From positions 1 to 45,333 of the forward strand of contig NZ_JABFMP010000049.1 of NCBI RefSeq assembly GCF_013359595.1: a stretch of 45,333 nucleotides of DNA. Direction: 5' to 3'. A program made the position numbers and the translations under genes. This stretch comes from Pseudomonas sp. C1C7. GTDB lineage: Bacteria; Pseudomonadota; Gammaproteobacteria; Pseudomonadales; Pseudomonadaceae. Position 1 is the stretch's first letter; each line of letters starts with the position of its first letter. The notes beneath the pieces were generated by a model. That model made no database searches. It was not told where the DNA came from and worked only from the letters and a program-made list of their open reading frames with translations. Shown piece after piece: positions 16,777-24,016 of this stretch.

Positions 16777-17979
16777 TCAATCTGCTAGCTGGCTACCAGT
16801 GCTTTGGCGTCGCTCAAACCCTCGCATCACAACCCACACCCCGTCACTCACCAACGCCAGCACAACCGCCACCCCACCAATGCAAAACAACAGCACATGA
16901 TTGCCATGGCTACTGGCGAACAACCACGAATACGCATACCCGGCCAACGCCTGAAACAGCGCAAAGACAACCGTGGCCCGACTCCACGCAGCACCTTGGG
17001 CCGCCGGATCACGGGTCAGTTGCTGCACGCGCCCGAGGGTGACCGGCACGATGCCCGGTGGAAAGCTGCCAATCACGAACACCGCCGGCACCAGCCACAG
17101 CGTCTGGCTCGACAGCGCAAGCACAGCAATGGCGAACAACTGACTGGTCAGCGCCACCCGATTGCTGGCAGTCGGGCCAATGCGGTCAGACAATGCACCG
17201 TAGACAATCGGCCCCGCGATCGCGCCCAGGCCATACACCACCCAAAGCATGGCGGCCGAGTGAGTACCCCACCCTAGCCCCCTCGCCACATAATCGACGA
17301 GAAACAACATCGTCGGCACCAGCACCACGGCCATCAGCGCGTACTGCACATAAATCAGCCCCAATCCCGGCGAAACCGCCGTGGTTCCAGACACCGGCGT
17401 CGCGGCAGACGCAACGGCGCGCGGCCAGCCAGTCCAGCTGATCGCGGTCAGCACCAAGGCAACCACACCCAACCCGATCCAGGTCTCACGCAATCCCATT
17501 TCCAGCAACAGCGGAACCACGGTGCCCGAAGCGGAAATCCCCAATCCCAGACCCAGGAAAATCGCCCCACTGGCCAACCCCTTGCGCGCCCCCGGCAGAT
17601 ACGGCAACACCGTGCTCGCCGCCAGCACCATGATCACGCCGCCGGCCAGACCGGACACGAAGCGCCAGGTGAAAAACCACGGGATAGACAACGGCAACGC
17701 ACAAGCAAAAAACGCCAGCGCCACCAGCAGCATCATCCACTGCAGGCTGCGCCGGGCCGTGAACATCCGCGCCAGCGGGCGACCGCAGAAGGCGCCGGCA
17801 AGGTAGCCGACCAGATTCGCTGCGCCCAGATAGATCACTTCGTTGGCGGCGAACCAGCGGGCTTCGATCAGCGCCGGAACCAGCGGCGTGTAGGCAAAAC
17901 GCGCCAGGCCAATGCCGACCAGACTGGCGCACAGCCCGGCCAGCACGGCATGTAAGGGGTGAGGTTGTGTACTGCGCAT
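16777..17979 (-). CDS. MFS transporter, YbfB/YjiJ family
   Basis: A 400-residue inner-membrane major facilitator of the YbfB/YjiJ group. The N terminus (GLCASLVGIGLARFAYTPLVPALIEARWF) is characteristic of that family and about twelve helices follow, with NLVGYLAGAFCGRPLA as the loop 2-3 region. I chose the ATG at 17979 because CAGGAG lies just upstream and the alternative 47-codon extension would run through the operator region. It is divergently arranged with a TetR regulator, with two palindromic operators between them, so the regulator probably represses this transporter until an inducer is present. Substrate unknown. Confidence 0.88.
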   Translation of the reverse strand: MRSTQPHPLHAVLAGLCASLVGIGLARFAYTPLVPALIEARWFAANEVIYLGAANLVGYLAGAFCGRPLARMFTARRSLQWMMLLVALAFFACALPLSIPWFFTWRFVSGLAGGVIMVLAASTVLPYLPGARKGLASGAIFLGLGLGISASGTVVPLLLEMGLRETWIGLGVVALVLTAISWTGWPRAVASAATPVSGTTAVSPGLGLIYVQYALMAVVLVPTMLFLVDYVARGLGWGTHSAAMLWVVYGLGAIAGPIVYGALSDRIGPTASNRVALTSQLFAIAVLALSSQTLWLVPAVFVIGSFPPGIVPVTLGRVQQLTRDPAAQGAAWSRATVVFALFQALAGYAYSWLFASSHGNHVLLFCIGGVAVVLALVSDGVWVVMRGFERRQSTGSQLAD

Positions 17980-18030
17980 GGGGGACTCCTGAGGTGCCTC
18001 GATGGGGAGGCGCAAAGTGTGCGGATCATC

Positions 18031-18048
18031 TTTGACAGGCCTGTCATG
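18031..18048. promoter_or_regulatory. TetR operator candidate 1
   Basis: A perfect 14-bp palindrome TGACAGGCCTGTCA (18033-18046) inside TTTGACAGGCCTGTCATG. It lies between the divergent MFS and TetR genes and shares TTGACAGGC and TGTCA with the second site 36 bp away. Confidence 0.75.
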
Positions 18049-18067
18049 ATTGGCAGTGTTGACATGT

Positions 18068-18083
18068 TTGACAGGCATGTCAA
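18068..18083. promoter_or_regulatory. TetR operator candidate 2
   Basis: TTGACAGGCATGTCAA has 6-bp inverted arms (TTGACA/TGTCAA). Its centre is 36 bp from that of the first palindrome, and it lies 35 bp before the TetR start, where it could control autoregulation. Confidence 0.72.
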
Positions 18084-18118
18084 GATCGCCTTCATCCCCT
18101 TCACGCAGGACGATCGAC

Positions 18119-18706
18119 ATGGCAGGCGTACGTCAATTCAACGAAGAGCAGACCCTGGATCTGGCCATGGAGCTGTTCTGGCGCCAGGGTTTCGGGGCGA
18201 CCTCGATGCCGCAACTGGCGGAGGCGACGGGCGTGTTGCGCGGTTCGCTGTACAACGCCTATGGCGACAAACAGGCGCTGTTTCTCGAAGTGTTCGCCCG
18301 CTACAAGGCGCGATTTCTCGACGCTGCGCGCCAGGCACTGGACGAGCCGCAACTGGATCTGGCGCTCAAGGCGTTCTTTGCCTACACCATCGCTTCCATG
18401 ACCTTGGGCAGCCCGCCGCGCGGTTGCCTGACCACCAAGACCGCCATCGACGAAGCCGCCAACAGCGAGCCGATCCGCGAAGCCTTGCGCGGTTTGCTCG
18501 ATGGTCTGGAGGGATTGCTCGTGGAGCGGTTTTCAACCGAAGAGGCCCGAGAGCGCCTGACCCTGGACCCGGTGGCTGCGGCGCGGCTGGTGGTCAGCCA
18601 GACCCGGGGCATTGTGGTGATCGAACGCCTTTACCAGGACGCGCAACGCCTGCAGGACATCGCCGATTCGCTGGTTGCGGTTCTGACGCATCCAAGGGTG
18701 AAGTGA
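18119..18706 (+). CDS. TetR-family transcriptional regulator
   Basis: A 195-residue repressor of the TetR/AcrR family. The N-terminal HTH is seen as LFWRQGFGATSMPQLAEATGVLRGSLYNAYGDKQALFLEV (about residues 19-58), and the C-terminal ligand domain is all helical. PRGCLTTKTAIDEAA is reminiscent of the RutR/YjdC-like TetR_C groups that carry a GC(L/F) motif. The start at 18119 gives a normal-length protein; a 23-codon upstream extension would translate the operator. It is divergent from the MFS gene, and the two TTGACAGGC-type palindromes between them fit autoregulation and control of the transporter. The inducer is unknown. Confidence 0.92.
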   Translation: MAGVRQFNEEQTLDLAMELFWRQGFGATSMPQLAEATGVLRGSLYNAYGDKQALFLEVFARYKARFLDAARQALDEPQLDLALKAFFAYTIASMTLGSPPRGCLTTKTAIDEAANSEPIREALRGLLDGLEGLLVERFSTEEARERLTLDPVAAARLVVSQTRGIVVIERLYQDAQRLQDIADSLVAVLTHPRVK

Positions 18707-18758
18707 AAAACGCCGGCCAATTACCGTAGACTGCGCACCCTTTGGGCGTGAGGAAACG

Positions 18759-19646
18759 ATGCAGATCAGAGGCGAACGGGCCGCCACGGCGTGTGGTTTG
18801 GTGGCGATTCTTTTGTGGAGTACCGCCGCGGGACTGATCCGGAGCGTCAGCGAAATCTTCGGCCCCCTGGGCGGCGCCGCGTTGATCTACACACTGGGCG
18901 CGATCATGTTGGTGGCCTTCCTGGGCAAACCCCGCCTGCGCTCCACGCCGCGCATCTACCTGATCCTCGGCACCGCGCTGTTCGTCGCCTACGAGGTGTG
19001 TCTGTCGCTGGCGCTGGGTTTCGCCAGCAACCGCAATCAGGCCATCGAACTGGGCGTGGTCAATTACCTCTGGCCCTGCCTGACCGTGTTGCTGGCCATC
19101 GTCATGAACGGACAAAAGGCACGCTGGATCATCGTCCCGGGCACTGCCTTGGCGTTGTTCGGCATCCTCTGGGTGGTCAGCGGCGACGGGCTGTCACTGC
19201 CCGGCATCATCGCCAACGTGCAATCCAACCCGCTGAGCTACAGCCTTGCACTGGGCTGTGGGATTACCTTTGCGCTGTACTGCAACGTCACGCGAAAGTA
19301 CGCCGGCGGGCAGAATCTGGTGGCGCTGTTCTTCGTCATTACCGCGTGTGTACTCTGGTTGAAACTGGGGTTGAGCAGCGAGGTGCTTCCCGCGTTTACC
19401 CTGCATGGCAGCCTGCAATTGATCGCCGCCGGTGTTGCCATGGCGGGTGGTTATGCGCTTTGGAACATCGGGATTTTGCGCGGCAACCTGACGTTGCTGG
19501 CGACTGCGTCGTATTCTGCGCCGGTGTTGTCGTCGGCCTTTGCGGCGTTGTGGTTGGGGGCGTCGTTGGCGGCGCAGTTCTGGCAAGGCGCGGTGATGGT
19601 GACGGTCGGATCCCTCATCTGCTGGCAAGCAACCCGCGAACGCTGA
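18759..19646 (+). CDS. yddG: Aromatic amino acid exporter, YddG-like DMT transporter
   Basis: A 295-residue DMT/EamA-superfamily inner-membrane protein with about ten helices. The N terminus (CGLVAILLWSTAAGLIRSVSEIFGPLGGAALIYTLGA) and the YLWPCLTVLLAIV segment match the YddG branch, exporters of aromatic amino acids and related compounds such as methyl viologen in E. coli. It starts 52 bp after the TetR stop on the same strand, so it may be read through from the regulator promoter. The gene symbol rests on overall resemblance; a generic EamA exporter is the alternative. Confidence 0.82.
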   Translation: MQIRGERAATACGLVAILLWSTAAGLIRSVSEIFGPLGGAALIYTLGAIMLVAFLGKPRLRSTPRIYLILGTALFVAYEVCLSLALGFASNRNQAIELGVVNYLWPCLTVLLAIVMNGQKARWIIVPGTALALFGILWVVSGDGLSLPGIIANVQSNPLSYSLALGCGITFALYCNVTRKYAGGQNLVALFFVITACVLWLKLGLSSEVLPAFTLHGSLQLIAAGVAMAGGYALWNIGILRGNLTLLATASYSAPVLSSAFAALWLGASLAAQFWQGAVMVTVGSLICWQATRER

Positions 19647-20105
19647 TCCACACCCCGTAGGAGCGAGGCTTGCCCGCGAAGGCAGCTTGTCAGGCAGCGC
19701 AGATGGTGAAACGGAGTGTCAGGCGATGCAGACCCCCGCTGCGGCTATACAACGGTGGAACCGTGTGAAGGGCACTACGTTCATCAAGCGCGACGTATGC
19801 AAGGCAATACGCGCCCCCTGTAGCAGCTGGCGAAGCCAGCGGCTACATGTCATGTGGCGCTTTCGAGGCCGCATTTTTTGAACTCCCCAATCCCCCCCGA
19901 CGTCTAGCAAACAGGTGGGCGTCGTCCGGCCGCTCATGTTTTTCGCCGAAGCAGACACTGACCGGTACCGTGGTACACACCCGCAATCTGGAGAACGGTG
20001 AACTGGAACTGCAAATCGACGTTTGAAACACAGATCACAATCGTACTCATCGCCCGCGTCATCTCTAATTCGAGTACTGGTCATGTTTACAGAAGAACAA
20101 GAAAG
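19647..20105. other. Gene-free stretch with REP halves and a possible coding remnant
   Basis: This 459-bp gap has a class B half-element at about 19658-19683 and a class C half-element at 19819-19847. On the plus strand 19949-20026 reads KQTLTGTVVHTRNLENGELE... with a stop at 20024 and no credible start, possibly the 3' end of a degraded gene. Otherwise I see nothing recognisable. Confidence 0.4.
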
Positions 20106-20351
20106 GTGAACGACTTGCCCTATCTGGATTGGGTCCAATGGCCGGCAATGCTGGTGACGGTATTGTCTGCCTGGCTGATCGGGTCGCAACGTCCCGGTCG
20201 GAGAATGGCGGGATTCGTGAGCTTTATCTTCAGCAATATTCTGTGGGTGGCCTGGGGGCTGTATGCCCATGCCTATGCGCTGATCGTTCTGCAGTTCTGT
20301 CTTTGCCTGATGAACCTTCGCGGGTTCAAGAAGAACTTCGAGCGCCAGTGA
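20106..20351 (+). CDS. Small integral membrane protein, unknown function
   Basis: An 81-residue hydrophobic protein if the GTG at 20106 is used. The frame is open back to 19998, but the N-terminal extension looks non-coding. Three hydrophobic segments are visible: WPAMLVTVLSAWLIGS, GFVSFIFSNILWVAWGLY and AYALIVLQFCLCLMNLRGF, with a basic C-terminal end (KKNFERQ). The pattern is like small SemiSWEET- or PnuC-sized membrane proteins common as 'hypothetical' in Pseudomonas. The ribosome site is weak (AAGAAAG abutting the start). I do not assign a function. Confidence 0.6.
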   Translation: MNDLPYLDWVQWPAMLVTVLSAWLIGSQRPGRRMAGFVSFIFSNILWVAWGLYAHAYALIVLQFCLCLMNLRGFKKNFERQ

Positions 20352-20370
20352 GCAGAGCCTTGGCGCGTTT

Positions 20371-20465
20371 GTGCAGGAGCTGCCGAAGGCTGCGATCTGT
20401 TGATTTTTGCTTTTGAAGACAAGATCAAAAGATCGCAGCCTCGTTTCACTCGACAGCTCCTGCAC
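20371..20465. repeat. REP-like inverted repeat (class A)
   Basis: GTGCAGGAGCTGCCGAAGGC... and the matching ...GACAGCTCCTGCAC arm flank an AT-rich centre with AAAGATCGCAGCC. It sits right after the small membrane protein gene. Confidence 0.82.
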
Positions 20466-20561
20466 AGGCATCCTCACTGCGGCGTTATTGGCACGGATTT
20501 TCAATAATTTGAATTTTCCCGAGCCCCGCGACTCTTTCCCTTAGAACTTAAGGAGAGACTT

Positions 20562-20813
20562 ATGGCCCGCGCAGATATGTTCATCATCGAGTACCACCTT
20601 CATGGAAAGCCAAAGTCTTTCATCATTCGCGCGCAGTCCATGAACAATGCCCAGGCGTGGCATTGGGCCAGTTGTGATGCCGGTGTTGCACCGATTCCCA
20701 AGCCGGGGCGGCCGCCGTTAAAGGTCGTTTCGCGGCCGCAGGCGGAAAAGTATGGGATTACGGAGGTGAAGTGGCGGGAAACGGCGACGTTGGAGTGGAC
20801 GCAGACGCCTTGA
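20562..20813 (+). CDS. DUF6555 family protein
   Basis: An 83-residue soluble protein that I match to DUF6555, a small Pseudomonas-typical family. Visible conserved features are the start MARADMFIIEYHLHGKPKSFI, the core MNNAQAWHWASCDAGVAPIP and the PxAEKYGITEVKW segment. A strong AAGGAGA site stands seven bases before the ATG. It is monocistronic and surrounded by REP elements. Function unknown; the family call is from memory of the conserved AWHWASCDAGV block. Confidence 0.75.
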   Translation: MARADMFIIEYHLHGKPKSFIIRAQSMNNAQAWHWASCDAGVAPIPKPGRPPLKVVSRPQAEKYGITEVKWRETATLEWTQTP

Positions 20814-20891
20814 TGTCGAATTGAAAGAACTTGTCTGTTGAGAACAGGCTGACCTGTGGCGAGGGGGGCTTGCAACCGCCGAGCAAATCGG

Positions 20892-21080
20892 TCAAATCCT
20901 CGTCCCAGACTGCCTGATGCCCAGGCGATCCATCTCATCGGTCTGACGCACCAGCTCGTCGTGCCAGGCGTCGGGGCAGTCCATGCGCAGCGGCTTGTTA
21001 TCCAGCGCGCGGCGCCAGGCATCCAGGGTTCGCAGTCGTAACTCCTGTGCCGGTGTGAGCAGATTTCTGAAGGCATGCAT
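20892..21080 (-). CDS. Small hypothetical protein
   Basis: A 62-residue, Arg/Asp-rich, probably helical protein (LTPAQELRLRTLDAWRRALDNKPLRMDCPDAWHDELVRQTDEMDRLGI). GAGGG precedes the ATG at a normal distance, and the composition is protein-like rather than a shadow frame. It is convergent with the DUF6555 gene. No family recognised. Confidence 0.6.
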   Translation of the reverse strand: MHAFRNLLTPAQELRLRTLDAWRRALDNKPLRMDCPDAWHDELVRQTDEMDRLGIRQSGTRI

Positions 21081-21171
21081 GCTCTGGCCCTCGCGGTATT
21101 TCCAGGTGGAGCGAGGGACAGGGGGATAGGTTCACAAGATCTGACGATCAGCGCGGCTGATCCAATTGAAA

Positions 21172-21264
21172 CTGTAGGAGCGAGGCTTGCCCGCGAGGGC
21201 GTCAGGCCAGCCGACATCGATGTTGAATGTGCCAGTCTCTTCGCGAGCAAGCCTGCTCCCACAG
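21172..21264. repeat. REP-like inverted repeat (class B, complete)
   Basis: CTGTAGGAGCGAGGCTTGCC on the left and its inverted counterpart ending GCCTGCTCCCACAG on the right, about 45 bp apart. It lies in the 738-bp gap between 21080 and 21819, together with the class C element at 21306-21438. Confidence 0.85.
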
Positions 21265-21305
21265 GTGTTTGCGCCAATCACAAATCCTGCAAACGACACA
21301 GGACC

Positions 21306-21438
21306 TGTAGCAGCTGGCGAAGCCAGCGTTCGGCTGCGAAGCAGTCGTGAAATCAGCAAACGCGGTGTATCAGGGAGACCTCGCATTCAGGTTTTACGAC
21401 TGCTTCGCAGCCGAACGCAGGCTTCGCCAGCTGCTACA
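21306..21438. repeat. REP-like inverted repeat (class C, complete)
   Basis: TGTAGCAGCTGGCGAAGCCA... at the left and ...GCTTCGCCAGCTGCTACA at the right, with arms of about 45 bp that also include TTCGGCTGCGAAGCAGTCG. It is the same layout as 16628-16760. Confidence 0.88.
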
Positions 21439-21818
21439 AGGATCGCGTTTGCCTGAGCTGATTGGCGTCAGGGATTGCCCGGCTGCTGCGGGGTTGATTC
21501 ATTTTTTGCGCGGCATCACCGCGCCCGGGACCTGTCGATCCTCGTCTGTGCCGATTCGTCGTGTAAGGGTCTGGACCCTGGGGCTGGCGTTGAAGTTCGT
21601 CCGGATGTGGTCGCGCGCCTTGGTTATCTGCAATGGCGCCCGAGGGTCAGTCTTGCAGACTGCACGCCTGTATTTCGTACAGGGCTTGCGCAAGTGCCTG
21701 ATTTTCCTGGGACTGGAACGTGCGTCGGGTTTGGCACAGGAAATGCGACAGCTGTCGGGACACCTCAACGCCTGACCATCGGTCAGGGCTAATTCCGTGA
21801 AGCCTGAGGCAGCCAAAA
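21439..21818. other. Gene-free stretch upstream of hemerythrin gene
   Basis: About 380 bp without a confident gene. Overlapping open frames on both strands have odd composition (Arg/Ser/Cys-rich) and no ribosome sites or recognisable motifs. It should hold the hemerythrin promoter; it may also hold a decayed gene. Confidence 0.4.
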
Positions 21819-22295
21819 ATGAACGCCATCGACCTTCTGAAAGCCGACCACGAAAAAGTCAAAACCATCCTCGGCCAGTTGAGTGAATCGACTGAGAGAG
21901 CGACCAAAAAACGCGTTGAACTGCTGGACAAGCTGGAAATGGAGATTTCCATCCATACCAAGCTGGAAGAGGAAATCCTCTACCCCGCCTTCAAGCAGGC
22001 CGGCACCAAGGAAGAGGACGTCATGTACTTCGAGGCCAAGGAAGAGCACCGCACGGTGGATTCGCTGGTGCTGCCGGACCTCAAGGAAACGGACCCGGGA
22101 ACGCCTGAGTTTGCCGGGCGGGTGAAGGTGGTCAAGGAGTTGCTGGAGCACCATATCGAAGAGGAAGAGACGGAGATGTTTCCCAAGGCGAAGAAGCTGC
22201 TGGGCAAGGCGAAGCTGGATGAGCTTGGGGAGCAGATGGAAATGATGAAAAGCAGCTTCAAGAAGGAATGGGCGGCTAGCCATATGGCTGCGTAA
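21819..22295 (+). CDS. Hemerythrin HHE domain protein
   Basis: A 158-residue four-helix protein of the hemerythrin family. It binds a non-haem diiron centre and senses or handles O2, NO or iron. The ligand pattern is visible in order: His11 (KADHEK), His46 with Glu50 (IHTKLEEE), His77 (EEHRTVDS) and the HHIEEEE motif at 111-117 giving the last His and Glu. The C terminus is a charged helix. It is transcribed alone between REP elements. Pseudomonas genomes often have such stand-alone cytosolic hemerythrins linked to stress responses; the exact ligand here is not known. Confidence 0.93.
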   Translation: MNAIDLLKADHEKVKTILGQLSESTERATKKRVELLDKLEMEISIHTKLEEEILYPAFKQAGTKEEDVMYFEAKEEHRTVDSLVLPDLKETDPGTPEFAGRVKVVKELLEHHIEEEETEMFPKAKKLLGKAKLDELGEQMEMMKSSFKKEWAASHMAA

Positions 22296-22303
22296 TTTCC
22301 CCC

Positions 22304-22405
22304 CTGTGGGAGCGTGCCTGCTCGCGATGGTTGTCAACGATAATGCGGGCTGCCTGAATGCCGTCGTTGATCGTGCGTTCATGGCGAGCAGGCTCGCTCC
22401 CCCAA
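22304..22405. repeat. REP-like inverted repeat (class B)
   Basis: CTGTGGGAGCGTGCCTGCTCGCGATGG paired with the inverted GGCGAGCAGGCTCGCTCCC at the right. It fills the gap between the hemerythrin and cupin genes. Confidence 0.82.
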
Positions 22406-22426
22406 AGGGGGCACGGGAGATCTGCG

Positions 22427-22957
22427 ATGAAAAATCCGGCGGCCGACGTACAGGCCCTTTTACTCGAACCCAACGACTGGGTGCCCAACAACCCGCGCTT
22501 GCCGGTGCTGATCTACCCGCAAGCGTTTGCCGTGCAGGGCAGCGACCCGGCAGCCAGCATCGAACAGGTGTTCACCGCCAACGGCTGGCCACCGCAATGG
22601 CGTGACGGGGTTTACGACTATCACCATTACCACACCGAAGGCCATGAAGTGCTCGGCATTGCCAGCGGCCAGGCGCGGTTGATGATGGGTGGACCGGACG
22701 GCTACGAACTCCACGTCAGCGCAGGCGATGCGCTGTTGCTGCCGGCGGGCACTGGCCACTGCAACCTCGGCTCCAGCGACGATTTTCTGGTGGTCGGCGC
22801 CTACCCGCCGGGCCAGCGGCCGGACATCTGCCGGGATGCGCCGGATGACGCGCAGATGCAGCGCATCAAAGACCTGCCCTTTCCCGATTCTGATCCTGTA
22901 CAGGGCAAGCAAGGCGCGGTAAAGCAATACTGGGCAGATCAATCCCGCACAGGATGA
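22427..22957 (+). CDS. Cupin domain protein (YjlB-like)
   Basis: A 176-residue cupin. The metal-binding motif 1 is seen as YDYHHYHTEGHEVLGIASGQARL and motif 2 as GDALLLPAGTGHCNLGSSDDFLVVGAYPPG, so the His/Glu/His ligand set appears intact. The length and the VLIYPQAF...WRDGVYDYHHYH arrangement match the YjlB-like group of uncharacterised cupins. I chose the ATG at 22427 (GGGAG upstream); the longer frame would translate the REP element. Its 3' end overlaps the convergent cioB gene by 19 bp, so the two transcripts are partly antisense. Function unknown. Confidence 0.82.
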   Translation: MKNPAADVQALLLEPNDWVPNNPRLPVLIYPQAFAVQGSDPAASIEQVFTANGWPPQWRDGVYDYHHYHTEGHEVLGIASGQARLMMGGPDGYELHVSAGDALLLPAGTGHCNLGSSDDFLVVGAYPPGQRPDICRDAPDDAQMQRIKDLPFPDSDPVQGKQGAVKQYWADQSRTG

Positions 22958-23940
22958 ACCTTGCCGCTGAAGACCTTGAAGCCGTAGGTGTTGTAGATGA
23001 GCGTGACCGGGACCAGCACGGCGAAGCCGATCAGCATGAATAGCTGGCTGTTCGGACTGGAAGCGGCGGCTTGTAGCGTCAGGTTCGGCGGTACGATCAG
23101 CGGAAACAGGGCGATCACCATCAAGGCGAATGACAGCACGAAAATGCCCAGCGCGGCGAACAGCGGTACGTAATCCCTATGGCCTCGAAAGCCAAGCCTG
23201 AAAACGATCAGCAATGAAGCCAGCAACACCGAAGCCGGCAGCCAGACAAGCGGACTGGCGAGCCTTAACGCATACCGACTGTCCAGCATCGCCGTCCACA
23301 CAACCAGAACAACCAGCAACACCACAGTGACGTTTGCCAACACCCTCGCCTGCCGGGCCGATCGCCAATGCAGCTCATCCACCGTGCGCCAGTAAAGCCA
23401 GCAGGCGCCCAGCCATGCGTAACCCACCACCAGCACCACGCCGCAATACAGCGGGAACAACTGCAGCCATTCGAGACCATCACCGCTGTACTGCCCGCCG
23501 CTGTGGGGCACGCCCTGAACCAGGGCCCCCAGCACCACGCCCTGGGTCATGCCCGCCAGCAACGAGCCGCACATCAGCAGACCATCGACCCAACGTTTGC
23601 TCCTGTCTCCCGGGGCGTGGTCGCGAAACTCCAGCGCGACTGCGCGCAGGATCAGCGCCAGGAACATCAGGATGAAAGGCAAGTAGAGCGCGGGCAGCAG
23701 GATGGCGTAGGCCAGCGGGAACAAGGCGAGCAGCCCGCCACCCGCGAGCACCAGCCAGGTTTCGTTGGCGTCCCAGATGGGCAGCAGGGTGATGGCGATG
23801 GCGCGTCTTTGGCGGCTGGAGCGGGTCAGGCCCAGCAGGATGCCAGCGCCCAGGTCGGTGCCGTCGAGAAGCACGTAGTTCAACGCCGAGAAGCCCAGGG
23901 CTGCGGCTGATAGCAGGGTCATCCAGTTGAGGTCGGTCAT
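22939..23940 (-). CDS. cioB: Cytochrome bd-type (cyanide-insensitive) quinol oxidase subunit II
   Basis: A 333-residue inner-membrane subunit II of a bd-type quinol oxidase, partner of the gene upstream. The N terminus shows the CydB signature ALNYVLLDGTDLGAGILLGLTRS and the LLPIWDANETWLVLAGGGL motif, followed by about eight helices. The spacing to subunit I is 76 bp and includes a perfect 15-bp-stem hairpin. The cioB name follows the short subunit I; cydB is the alternative name. The 3' end overlaps the convergent cupin gene by 19 bp. No small CydX-like gene is visible after it. Confidence 0.92.
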   Translation of the reverse strand: MTDLNWMTLLSAAALGFSALNYVLLDGTDLGAGILLGLTRSSRQRRAIAITLLPIWDANETWLVLAGGGLLALFPLAYAILLPALYLPFILMFLALILRAVALEFRDHAPGDRSKRWVDGLLMCGSLLAGMTQGVVLGALVQGVPHSGGQYSGDGLEWLQLFPLYCGVVLVVGYAWLGACWLYWRTVDELHWRSARQARVLANVTVVLLVVLVVWTAMLDSRYALRLASPLVWLPASVLLASLLIVFRLGFRGHRDYVPLFAALGIFVLSFALMVIALFPLIVPPNLTLQAAASSPNSQLFMLIGFAVLVPVTLIYNTYGFKVFSGKVHPVRD

Positions 23941-23970
23941 GGTCAGTCCCTATTTGAACGATACGCGCAC

Positions 23971-24002
23971 CTGTGGCGAGGGGGCTTGCCCCCTCGCCAC
24001 AG
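23971..24002. repeat. Perfect hairpin between the two oxidase subunit genes
   Basis: CTGTGGCGAGGGGGC, a TT loop, then the exact complement GCCCCCTCGCCACAG: a 15-bp perfect stem. It lies inside the operon, so it is more likely to tune subunit II expression or protect the subunit I message than to end transcription fully. Confidence 0.85.
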
Positions 24003-24016
24003 GGTTTGGCGCAAAT

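Noticed and set aside
20600..21277. 225-codon minus-strand frame
   Set aside because: It runs across the DUF6555 gene, a REP element and the 62-residue gene in different frames, so it is a shadow.
21475..21816. Overlapping frames of about 105 codons on both strands upstream of the hemerythrin gene
   Set aside because: No ribosome site, no motif, and biased Arg/Ser/Cys composition; not supported as genes, though a decayed gene cannot be excluded.
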